DNA from: Desulfotomaculum sp.
GTDB taxonomy: Bacteria; Bacillota; Desulfotomaculia; Desulfotomaculales; Desulfohalotomaculaceae
Length of the DNA: 9,441 nt
Direction of reading: 5' to 3'
NCBI GenBank assembly: GCA_021129815.1
Contig: JAJOKN010000003.1
Coordinates: 1-9,441 of the forward strand
Below, piece after piece: positions 1 to 5,417 of the stretch (positions within the stretch are counted from its first letter, which is position 1; the number at the start of each line of letters is the position of its first letter). A program made the position numbers and the translations under genes. Under the pieces are notes generated by a model, which made no database searches, was not told where the DNA came from, and saw only the letters and a program-made list of their open reading frames with translations.

Positions 1-234
1 ATAAGTTTTTTAACATCTCCTTAATTTTTTTAGCAAAAGTGAGCTATACAAAAACTTTTTAATTTTCACATTTGTCAAAATTTATTCTAATTACTAAAAT
101 TTTGCTCCTTGCTTTTTAAGCCGCATTTACTCTCTTTAATTATCTTTTAATCTTTCTATCTTTTCATCTCTTAACCTTTTAATTTCTTTTTTTAATATTT
201 TAACCTCAAAAGTTTACTAAAGCCTTTTTTGTTT

Positions 235-561
235 TTATTCTTTTATGTTAAATTTTCTCGCTTGTATAACCTCTACATCCTGTAAATAAACTATGCCCGC
301 ATAATTCTGGAAGAAGTTTGCTTCTACTTCTACTGCTATTTTTTTTGCTAGTTCTTCGTGTGTTATTATTTCAATTCGCACGTTGGTGAGCATTCCGCTT
401 ATGTCGCTGTCCATCCCAAAGCGCACGCCTTTTTCTCCTTTGCCGCTTACGCGGTCTATGGTATAGCTGTCTGCACCAAGCTCTGTTGCAAGCTCAAGCA
501 CATTGTCCAATATGGCAGCCTCTGTTATTACAGTGAGTTTTTTGATTTTGTAAAATTTCAT
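235..561 (-). CDS. sbtB: SbtB-like PII-superfamily regulator of bicarbonate uptake
   Basis: This 108-residue protein has the size and layout of SbtB, the trimeric PII-like protein that binds adenine nucleotides and docks on the bicarbonate permease SbtA. Visible features are an N-terminal strand KLTVITE (residues 8-14), the SYTIDRVSGKGEKGVRFG segment (32-49) leading into the T-loop region, and the closing NYAGIVYLQDVEVI (86-99), which matches the NDYAGIIYI-type end of known SbtB. It ends in ARKFNIKE and lacks the C-terminal CGPxGC redox-loop motif of cyanobacterial SbtB. It has no PII uridylylation-type tyrosine motif, so it is not a GlnB paralogue in the strict sense. It is 64 nt downstream of a coiled-coil membrane protein gene, with sbtA beyond that, which supports the pairing. 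The start is the ATG at 561, and an AGGAGG lies upstream at an unusually long spacing of 13 nt. Ligand and partner are inferred from the family. Confidence 0.85.
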   Translation of the reverse strand: MKFYKIKKLTVITEAAILDNVLELATELGADSYTIDRVSGKGEKGVRFGMDSDISGMLTNVRIEIITHEELAKKIAVEVEANFFQNYAGIVYLQDVEVIQARKFNIKE

Positions 562-625
562 TGTACTTTTTTATCCTCCTAAATTCAAAATTTATTTAAT
601 TCATTAAAAATTCATACCTAAATTT

Positions 626-1168
626 TTAAAACAAAATATTGCTCACAATCACACTAATTGATGTCAGAACAATAGCAATTATGATGCCTACAAACCAACG
701 CGTTTGAGTTTTGAACTCTTTTCTTATTTCTACTATCTCTTCATAATTTTTATCTATTTTTTTCTCAAGCTTTTGTTCTACTGAATCTATCTTCTCTTCA
801 AGCTTTTGATTCATAGACTTTAGTTCATCATAATTTCTATCTATCTTTTGTTCAAGCTTTTGATTTACTGACTTCAGTTCGTCATAGTTCTTATCTGCTT
901 TTTTATCAAGCTTTTGTTCTACTGTATCTATTTTCTGCTCAAGGTTTTGTTCTAGTAAATATATCTTCTGTTCTACCTTTTCAACTTTTTGATTTAAACT
1001 TTGCTCAACTTCATTTAGCCTCCGATTTGTTTCTCGCACATCCTTTTTAATTTCCTGAAGCTCCATTTGTACCCAACTGCCAAAATAAAACATTTCTGGG
1101 TACTTATATGCACGCATCTTTTCTTCTTTTTCCCTATTATTTTCAACCTGTTTTTCTTTTTCCAACAT
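626..1168 (-). CDS. Membrane-anchored coiled-coil protein between sbtA and sbtB
   Basis: I do not recognise a named family. From the ATG at 1168 the protein has 180 residues. Residues 1-45 are charged with an aromatic patch (YKYPEMFYFG, 21-30). Residues 38-155 are almost entirely coiled coil rich in K, E and Q. Residues 159-180 form one hydrophobic C-terminal membrane segment (FVGIIIAIVLTSISVIVSNI), so the coil should face the cytoplasm as a tail-anchored protein. The coil carries two near-identical 18-residue units (93-110 and 111-128, NYDELKS.NQKLE.KID) and four copies of an 11-residue piece of the form xVxQKLxxKID. The start is uncertain: translation can open 17 codons earlier (1219) without a ribosome site, whereas GGTGTGGTGG precedes 1168; ATG at 1117 is another option. 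A consensus promoter lies just upstream and sbtB follows after 64 nt without a terminator, which suggests co-transcription with sbtB. Role unknown; scaffold or regulator of SbtA/SbtB is only inference. Confidence 0.75.
   Translation of the reverse strand: MLEKEKQVENNREKEEKMRAYKYPEMFYFGSWVQMELQEIKKDVRETNRRLNEVEQSLNQKVEKVEQKIYLLEQNLEQKIDTVEQKLDKKADKNYDELKSVNQKLEQKIDRNYDELKSMNQKLEEKIDSVEQKLEKKIDKNYEEIVEIRKEFKTQTRWFVGIIIAIVLTSISVIVSNILF
785..892 (-). repeat. Two tandem 54-bp in-frame repeats in the coiled-coil gene
   Basis: The codons for residues 93-110 and 111-128 of the coiled-coil protein form two adjacent 54-bp units that differ at few positions. The word TCAAGCTTTTG (plus strand) recurs at 765, 798, 852 and 906, which shows the wider repeat family with spacings of 33, 54 and 54 bp. 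The spacing equals 11 or 18 codons, so repeat copy number could change without breaking the frame. Confidence 0.8.
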
Positions 1169-1273
1169 AATCAACCACCACACCCAGAAATGCAATAAAA
1201 AGCAAACGCCATACAGCATTTAAAAAATACTCAACAACTAGCAATTTTTGAAAATTATTATATACCCATAGTT

Positions 1274-1303
1274 AGTATACTTTACTACAGCCTATACTGT
1301 CAA
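1274..1303 (-). promoter_or_regulatory. Consensus vegetative promoter for the coiled-coil/sbtB genes
   Basis: On the minus strand a perfect -35 TTGACA (1298-1303) and a -10 TATACT (1274-1279) are separated by 18 bp. The expected transcription start is near 1267, about 100 nt before the ATG at 1168. The -35 box lies 4 bp beyond the sbtA stop codon, so the last two genes of the cluster can be transcribed independently of sbtA. Confidence 0.75.
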
Positions 1304-1307
1304 TTTT

Positions 1308-2315
1308 TTATAAATCAAATATTACTTCGCCCAGCGCAAAAAACACTGGCAGGTAAAGCGCTATAACTACTATGGTGCCAATTCCAGTAGATGTGCCTAT
1401 ATAAGCAGAAGGGTTAGCGCTCGGTATGCCTGCACGTATTGTAGGTGGGCCTGATATATCAGAATTCGATGCCGCGATAACTGCCATCATTATAACACCA
1501 CCAGGGCTCAATTCCACTAGCCAATGCGCTATATATCCCAATCCAAAACCTATGAGTCCGTGCACTAAAGGTGCAGAAAAAGCATAAGCTACATACCACC
1601 CAGCTACTTTTTTAAGCTCTGCTAGCCTTTTATAAGCTTCTATTCCTAGTGTAAGCATCAATATCGACAAAAAACCGCTGAACAGTGGATCAAAAAAATT
1701 TTCATACACGCTTTCAGGTTTTGTAAAAATACCAAGTGCAACACCGATAAGCAGTGTGGTAAGCGCTCCGCCCTTTAAACAGTCTTTTATAATATCTGCA
1801 ATACTCACATCTGCCTTTTTGCTATACTTTTGCTTTGCTAAATATATATTGGCTAAAATTATTGCAGTTATCAGCGCTGGAATATCCATAAATGGATAGA
1901 GCGCTGGAACCCAACCTTCAAAGAAAATATCTTTTTCTTCCATTGTGAGCATTGCAACTGCCAGAGTAGATCCGCTCACCGCTCCAAATAAGCCACAGGT
2001 AGCAAAAGCATCGTCTTTTTTGATACCTGGAAGCTTCGCTAACGTTACAGCACCTAAAAGCACAATCCCTATGCCTATTAAAACACAAAAAAGCGCTGGT
2101 AAAAATATCTCGAATATGTTGGCCTCTCTAATTGCAATGCCGCCTTTTAAGCCGATTTTCATAAGCAGCATAAACACTGCAAACTGATATATGGCTTCGG
2201 GAATGCGAAACTTGCTGTTGAATGCTGAAATCAGCATTCCTGCAATCAAAAACGCAAGCACTGGCTTTTGCAGCTGTTCTATAAATCTATTTAAAAATTC
2301 CAACAATATTTCCAT
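1308..2315 (-). CDS. sbtA: Sodium-dependent bicarbonate permease SbtA
   Basis: The protein belongs to the SbtA family of sodium/bicarbonate symporters of the inner membrane. It has 335 residues, somewhat shorter than the roughly 370 of cyanobacterial SbtA, and about ten hydrophobic segments. Family landmarks are LAFLIAGMLISAF near the N-terminus (20-32), YQFAVFMLLMKIGLKGG (43-59), CGLFGAVSGSTLAVAM (107-122), YPFMDIPALITAIILA (140-155) and the strongly conserved SNSDISGPPTIRAGIPSANP (283-302), which holds the substrate and sodium site region. The start is taken as ATG 2315, preceded by AAAGGGG and GGAG; a TTG three codons earlier would overlap the Shine-Dalgarno sequence. Downstream are a coiled-coil membrane protein and the PII-like partner SbtB. 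In an anaerobe it would feed bicarbonate to carboxylating reactions; that role is inferred. Confidence 0.9.
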   Translation of the reverse strand: MEILLEFLNRFIEQLQKPVLAFLIAGMLISAFNSKFRIPEAIYQFAVFMLLMKIGLKGGIAIREANIFEIFLPALFCVLIGIGIVLLGAVTLAKLPGIKKDDAFATCGLFGAVSGSTLAVAMLTMEEKDIFFEGWVPALYPFMDIPALITAIILANIYLAKQKYSKKADVSIADIIKDCLKGGALTTLLIGVALGIFTKPESVYENFFDPLFSGFLSILMLTLGIEAYKRLAELKKVAGWYVAYAFSAPLVHGLIGFGLGYIAHWLVELSPGGVIMMAVIAASNSDISGPPTIRAGIPSANPSAYIGTSTGIGTIVVIALYLPVFFALGEVIFDL

Positions 2316-2324
2316 AAGCTCCAA

Positions 2325-2540
2325 TCCCCTTTCTGGCTTTTAATTTCTAATTTCCGACTTCAGACCTCTGACGATCGACCTCTGTTATAAGCATCCTTGC
2401 TTAAAATACCGATTTTGTTCGCTCCATCCGGCTAGATGTATCTTGCGAAAATTTATATGGCTTCGTTTGTTAAAACTTATTTTGTTCTTCTGATTTCTGT
2501 TACCTCACCCCCTAATTTTAACTTTCCATCTTTTACCTCC
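2325..2540. other. Gene-free spacer upstream of sbtA with short repeats and hairpins
   Basis: No coding signal is visible. The octamer GACCTCTG occurs twice with a 14-bp period (2363-2370 and 2377-2384) within a degenerate run of gactt/gacct words. Minus-strand hairpins of the type TAAGC-AAGGAT-GCTTA and CATC-TAGCCG-GATG lie between 2385 and 2440. No convincing -35/-10 pair for sbtA was found, so its promoter is unresolved. The composition is less AT-rich than other spacers here, which may indicate a decayed repeat element. Confidence 0.4.
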
Positions 2541-2593
2541 AACAAAATAAAAAATCCAACACCACGCCTCTAAAATATGAGACAGGTGTTGGA
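2541..2593 (-). terminator. Intrinsic terminator after the DUF2294 gene
   Basis: A perfect 9-bp stem TCCAACACC (2555-2563) / GGTGTTGGA (2585-2593) encloses a 21-nt loop with a short inner CTC/GAG pairing. On the minus strand it is followed at once by TTTTTTATTTT (2544-2554). It lies about 80 nt beyond the DUF2294 stop codon and separates that gene from sbtA. Confidence 0.85.
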
Positions 2594-2672
2594 CTATCTT
2601 TAACAGGCTGTCAACGCGGCCCCTTAAAGCATCTTCCAACTTTAAAGCTCTATTTAATTTTTTGCTGCACAA

Positions 2673-3011
2673 TCAATCGAAGTTAAACTCCCTATCCATT
2701 ACAAATATGATCACTCTCTCGCCTGTCTTAGTGCTGATATCGGTATGAAGGCTTACTACTTTTGCAGAAGTCAAACGTTCAATAACTTCTTCTAGTTCGG
2801 AACGCCCTTGCTCAATCAACTGCTGACGCAGTTTCTTGATCAAAGCCATTCCTTCTTTATCTGCTGCCAAGTGCTTCTCAGCTGCTGACAGCACTCCTTT
2901 GAGAGTAACGATTACCATGTTGCGGAGTATGTCTGTTTTAGCTGCTGTAGGACCCCGCCCCATGTAATCCTTCTCCCACTGGATCATAGCTTTAGTTATT
3001 TCATCTTCCAT
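2673..3011 (-). CDS. DUF2294 (YbcI-like) protein of unknown function
   Basis: The protein matches the DUF2294 family, small uncharacterised proteins common in Firmicutes. From the ATG at 3011 it has 112 residues. Diagnostic stretches are YMGRGPTAAKTDILRNMVIV (16-35), TLKGVLSAAEKHLA (36-49) and the C-terminal KVVSLHTDISTKTGERVIIF (84-103). There are no transmembrane segments or signal peptide, so it is probably cytoplasmic. The start is uncertain: the frame is open to a TTG at 3071, and a purine-rich AGGGGG (about 3060) sits about 10 nt before another in-frame TTG at 3047, which would add the residues SKTNCLKGK that faintly resemble the N-termini of relatives. I prefer ATG 3011, preceded by AAAAGG, because family members usually begin close to it. 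It has its own promoter and terminator, so it is a single-gene unit. No function should be read from its neighbours. Confidence 0.8.
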   Translation of the reverse strand: MEDEITKAMIQWEKDYMGRGPTAAKTDILRNMVIVTLKGVLSAAEKHLAADKEGMALIKKLRQQLIEQGRSELEEVIERLTSAKVVSLHTDISTKTGERVIIFVMDREFNFD

Positions 3012-3098
3012 TTTGCCTTTTAAACAATTTGTCTTTGAACACGGCAAGTGCTTCACGCCCCCTAAAGTCAAGCCTTAAAATAGGCTTTGTAAACAAAA

Positions 3099-3123
3099 AA
3101 TGCTTTTTACTTTATAAAGCATT
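3099..3123 (-). terminator. Terminator-like hairpin in the DUF2294 leader (possible attenuator)
   Basis: An 8-bp perfect stem AATGCTTT / AAAGCATT with a 9-nt loop is followed on the minus strand by TTTT and further T residues. It lies about 20 nt after the predicted start of transcription and about 90 nt before the preferred ATG. The stem is AT-rich, so its termination strength is doubtful. Confidence 0.45.
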
Positions 3124-3146
3124 AGCTCAAAAAAATTATATTGAAA

Positions 3147-3175
3147 ATTATATAATTGTATAATTAAACCGTCAA
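3147..3175 (-). promoter_or_regulatory. Promoter for the DUF2294 gene
   Basis: The minus strand shows -35 TTGACG (3170-3175), a 17-bp spacer and a perfect -10 TATAAT (3147-3152). Transcription would begin near 3140, which leaves a leader of about 130 nt before the preferred ATG at 3011. Confidence 0.7.
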
Positions 3176-3219
3176 CTGATTTAACTGCCAAAAGTTGAAA
3201 AACACCATTCAATAACAAT

Positions 3220-3255
3220 AAAAAAATAAAGACAAGGCACTACAACCCTGTCTTT
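3220..3255 (-). terminator. Intrinsic terminator after amt
   Basis: The minus strand has AAAGACAGGG (complement of 3246-3255) and CCTTGTCTTT (complement of 3228-3237), a 10-bp stem with one G-U pair and an 8-nt loop, followed by ATTTTTTT. It begins 22 nt beyond the amt stop codon and closes the glnB-amt unit. Confidence 0.88.
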
Positions 3256-3277
3256 TTCATTTCAAAAATGTTCGTTA

Positions 3278-4615
3278 TTACTTCTGCAAAGTCCCGCTGC
3301 TTGTTACCTGATCGCTGTAAGCATCTTCTCCGTGCAGTGCTAAATCCACACCTATATCTTCATCATTTTCGCTCACTCTTATCGGCACTACTATATTAAC
3401 AATCTTCAATATTATAAAGGTAGCTATTGCTACAAAAACTATGGTACTCACAACTGCAATTGCCTGAACGCCGAGCTGTGCAGCATTGCCTTCTAAAAGA
3501 CCTGCTGTTCCACCGATAGCTTCAGCTGCAAATACTCCCGTTATAAGAGCTCCCCATGTTCCTCCTACTCCATGAATTCCAAATACATCTAAAGAATCGT
3601 CGTACCCCAGTTTCTGCTTTATTATTGCAACAGCTATAAAGCATATAATACCACTGCCAAAACCTATCACAATTGCAGCAAGCGGTCCTACAAAGCCAGC
3701 AGCAGGTGTAATGGAAACAAGACCTGCTATCGCACCTGATGCTGCGCCGAGCAGCGTAGGTTTGCCGTGGCGTATCCATTCAGCAACTACCCATCCAAGC
3801 ACTCCGAGCGCAGTTGCTATTTGTGTAACCATGAAAGCATTTGCTGCAACTCCATCCGCTGCTAAAGCGCTACCTGCGTTAAACCCAAACCATCCAAACC
3901 AGAGCAAACCTGCACCTAAAAGAGTCATAGGTAAGTTATGTGGCGGCATAGGGCGCTGTCCGTAACCCTTCCTTGCTCCTAAAACCAAGCAACCAACAAG
4001 CGCTGCTATACCAGAGCTTATATGAACTACCTTACCACCTGCAAAATCCAGCACTCCTAATTCGCCTAACCAACCGCCACCCCATACCCAGTGGCAGAGC
4101 GGTGCATATACAATCGTTGCCCACAGTATTCCAAAAATCAAAAATGCGCTGAATCTCATTCTGCTTACGTATGCCCCAGAAATAAGTGCTACTGTAAGGC
4201 ATGCAAACATCATCTGAAATATTGCGAATGTGCAGTGTGCCAAACCATCAGATGGCTCCATACCTACACCGCTAAAACCTAAATACTCAAGCGAACCTAC
4301 AAATCCATTTATAGTTGTACCAAATGCCAAACTATAACCCCATAATACCCATACCAAAGAAACTACACACAACGTAACAAAACTCATCATCATAGTATTT
4401 AAAACGCTATTTTTAGGCACCATTCCACCATAAAATAGTGCCAACCCAATAACCATAAGCATTACCATTGCTGATGCTATCATTATAAAAGCATTATCTG
4501 CATGGCTTATTGCATCTTCAGCAGCAAAAGCAATTCCCGGTACTGACACTAGAAGAAGTGTCAGCAGGGCAATCGCTCGTAAGCGTATACGAGCTATAAG
4601 TCCTGTACTTACCAT
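3278..4615 (-). CDS. amt: Ammonium channel/transporter, Amt/MEP family
   Basis: The protein conducts ammonium across the cytoplasmic membrane as a trimer and is normally blocked by the T-loop of its PII partner. From ATG 4615 it has 445 residues. A cleavable signal peptide (1-31, ending GIAFA) precedes eleven expected membrane helices. The key channel residues are present: FYGGMVPKNSVLN (61-73), F137 and F245 of the phenylalanine gate, D190 in LDFAGGKVVHISSG (189-202), and the pore histidines H198 and H348 (DVFGIHGVGG, 343-352). The cytoplasmic tail (about 404-445) retains the PII-docking type sequence VPIRVSENDEDIGVDLALHG (410-429). ATG 4615 is chosen because AAAGGGGTG sits 8 nt upstream; the GTG at 4624 would overlap it. 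It lies 193 nt downstream of glnB, in the usual Amt/PII pairing. No terminator lies between the two genes and no good internal promoter was found. Confidence 0.95.
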   Translation of the reverse strand: MVSTGLIARIRLRAIALLTLLLVSVPGIAFAAEDAISHADNAFIMIASAMVMLMVIGLALFYGGMVPKNSVLNTMMMSFVTLCVVSLVWVLWGYSLAFGTTINGFVGSLEYLGFSGVGMEPSDGLAHCTFAIFQMMFACLTVALISGAYVSRMRFSAFLIFGILWATIVYAPLCHWVWGGGWLGELGVLDFAGGKVVHISSGIAALVGCLVLGARKGYGQRPMPPHNLPMTLLGAGLLWFGWFGFNAGSALAADGVAANAFMVTQIATALGVLGWVVAEWIRHGKPTLLGAASGAIAGLVSITPAAGFVGPLAAIVIGFGSGIICFIAVAIIKQKLGYDDSLDVFGIHGVGGTWGALITGVFAAEAIGGTAGLLEGNAAQLGVQAIAVVSTIVFVAIATFIILKIVNIVVPIRVSENDEDIGVDLALHGEDAYSDQVTSSGTLQK

Positions 4616-4808
4616 AGCTAACACACCCCTTTATTATAAAATTTAACCTTTATAATAATTAATCAGTTGATTTACTAAAGCATAGAAATTAATTAGTTCA
4701 AAATTAAACCTTTTAAATTATACTTATTATTAAGTTAATAGATTAAAATCATTAATATTGACTTATGCAGTTTTTTGTTTTAAGTTTTAAACGCTTAAAA
4801 TTCTTATA

Positions 4809-5144
4809 TTATATAGCTTCTTCACCGCTTTCACCTGTTCTGATCCTTACAGCGGTATCCAATGTGTATATAAATATCTTCCCATCTCCTATCTCGCCAG
4901 TACGCGCAGCAGATGATATTGTCTCCACTACTTTGTCAACCATATCATCTTTTACTACAACTTCTAATTTAACTTTAGCCAGCAACTTTACATACTCAGT
5001 ACCTCTGTAAATTTCTTTTTGCCCATACTGCATGCCGCAACCAAGAACATCGGTAACAGTCATGCCTTTAACTCCAAGCTTATAAAGTGCTTGTTTTACT
5101 TCTTCAAACTTTATTGGCCTGATAATAGCTTCTACTTTTTTCAT
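4809..5144 (-). CDS. glnB: Nitrogen regulatory protein PII
   Basis: This is a standard 112-residue PII signal protein, which senses 2-oxoglutarate and ATP/ADP as a trimer and controls the ammonium channel and other nitrogen targets. MKKVEAIIRP starts the chain. Q39 and the T-loop segment GQKEIYRGTEY (41-51) are intact, including Tyr51, the residue uridylylated in proteobacterial PII. Whether it is modified here is unknown. The C-terminal signature TGEIGDGKIFI and the nucleotide-binding RIRTGESGEEAI tail are complete. ATG 5144 gives the canonical length and has AGGAGG upstream; the GTG at 5156 overlaps that site and is rejected. It is transcribed from the 5349-5377 promoter through a structured leader, followed by amt. 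The family cannot be split into GlnB and GlnK by sequence alone; the amt linkage favours a GlnK-type role. Confidence 0.95.
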   Translation of the reverse strand: MKKVEAIIRPIKFEEVKQALYKLGVKGMTVTDVLGCGMQYGQKEIYRGTEYVKLLAKVKLEVVVKDDMVDKVVETISSAARTGEIGDGKIFIYTLDTAVRIRTGESGEEAI

Positions 5145-5213
5145 AGCTCTACTCACCTCCTTTCACAAAAATCTCAATCATAGTTACAATAAAAGTTTAA
5201 CAAGGTATAAATT

Positions 5214-5265
5214 TGAAAAACAAAAACGTCCTTTTACTCCCACATCACTGGAAATAAAAGGACGT
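5214..5265 (-). terminator. Strong intrinsic terminator between the promoter and glnB
   Basis: A perfect 11-bp stem ACGTCCTTTTA (5226-5236) / TAAAAGGACGT (5255-5265) with an 18-nt loop is followed on the minus strand by TTTTTGTTTTT (5215-5225). It lies 70 nt before the glnB start and downstream of the glnB promoter, so it must be read through for expression from that promoter. Confidence 0.88.
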
Positions 5266-5342
5266 CATAGGCCTTTAACTTTTGATACGACGACGTATCT
5301 TAAGTTCCTTATTAAATTTTATTACTACTCCTCAGTAATTAT
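5217..5342 (-). promoter_or_regulatory. Structured leader of glnB-amt (candidate attenuator or small RNA)
   Basis: Transcription from the upstream promoter should give RNA with three elements in order. First is a 6-bp hairpin ATTACT/AGTAAT (5321-5339) with a GAGGAGT loop. Second is a 30-nt hairpin (5277-5306) of 5 bp, a symmetric AA/AA internal loop, 6 bp (GATACG/CGTATC) and a four-base loop. Third is a strong intrinsic terminator (5214-5265). An AAAGG just before the terminator could pair with CCTTT in its 5' arm, offering a weak anti-terminator. The loops do not fit the ANTAR two-hairpin rule (six-base loop with A at 1 and G at 4), and T-box and glutamine-riboswitch consensus sequences are not seen. 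It may control glnB-amt by read-through or be a separate RNA of about 125 nt. Confidence 0.55.
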
Positions 5343-5348
5343 GTCTAG

Positions 5349-5377
5349 ATTTTAACCTTTATTTTTAAAATTGTCAA
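5349..5377 (-). promoter_or_regulatory. Promoter for the glnB leader
   Basis: The minus strand has a perfect -35 TTGACA (5372-5377), a 17-bp spacer and -10 TAAAAT (5349-5354). The expected transcription start is near 5342. It lies about 40 bp beyond the end of the phosphomannomutase-like remnant. Confidence 0.75.
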
Positions 5378-5417
5378 TATTAACAGTAAGATAAATACAT
5401 GTATTCACAAAAAATTT

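Noticed and set aside
1..24. AAGGAG followed by ATG on the minus strand at the left edge, a possible next gene start
   Set aside because: The ATG directly abuts the AAGGAG with no spacer and only four further codons are visible, so it cannot be supported.
74..79. TTGACA on the minus strand near the left edge as a promoter
   Set aside because: No -10-like hexamer lies 16-18 bp downstream; the nearest TATA word is 24 bp away.
136..215. Minus-strand run reading as a charged helix (KEIKRLRDEKIERLKDN) after sbtB
   Set aside because: Only about 23 codons, no start codon or ribosome site, and the sequence is purine-rich and low in complexity, so the helix-like reading is probably chance.
3522..3779. 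Other-frame readings inside amt, pgi, sbtA and typA
   Set aside because: They overlap genes with clear family motifs, have no ribosome sites and show no domain-like sequence.
4625..4808. Separate amt promoter or sigma-54 site between glnB and amt
   Set aside because: TATAAT-like words are present, but no matching -35 or GG-N10-GC element at correct spacing was found in this very AT-rich spacer.
5277..5339. ANTAR-protein target (two hairpins with A1/G4 six-base loops) in the glnB leader
   Set aside because: The loops read GAGGAGT and TCGT (or GTCGTC when opened to six); neither has the required A at 1 and G at 4.
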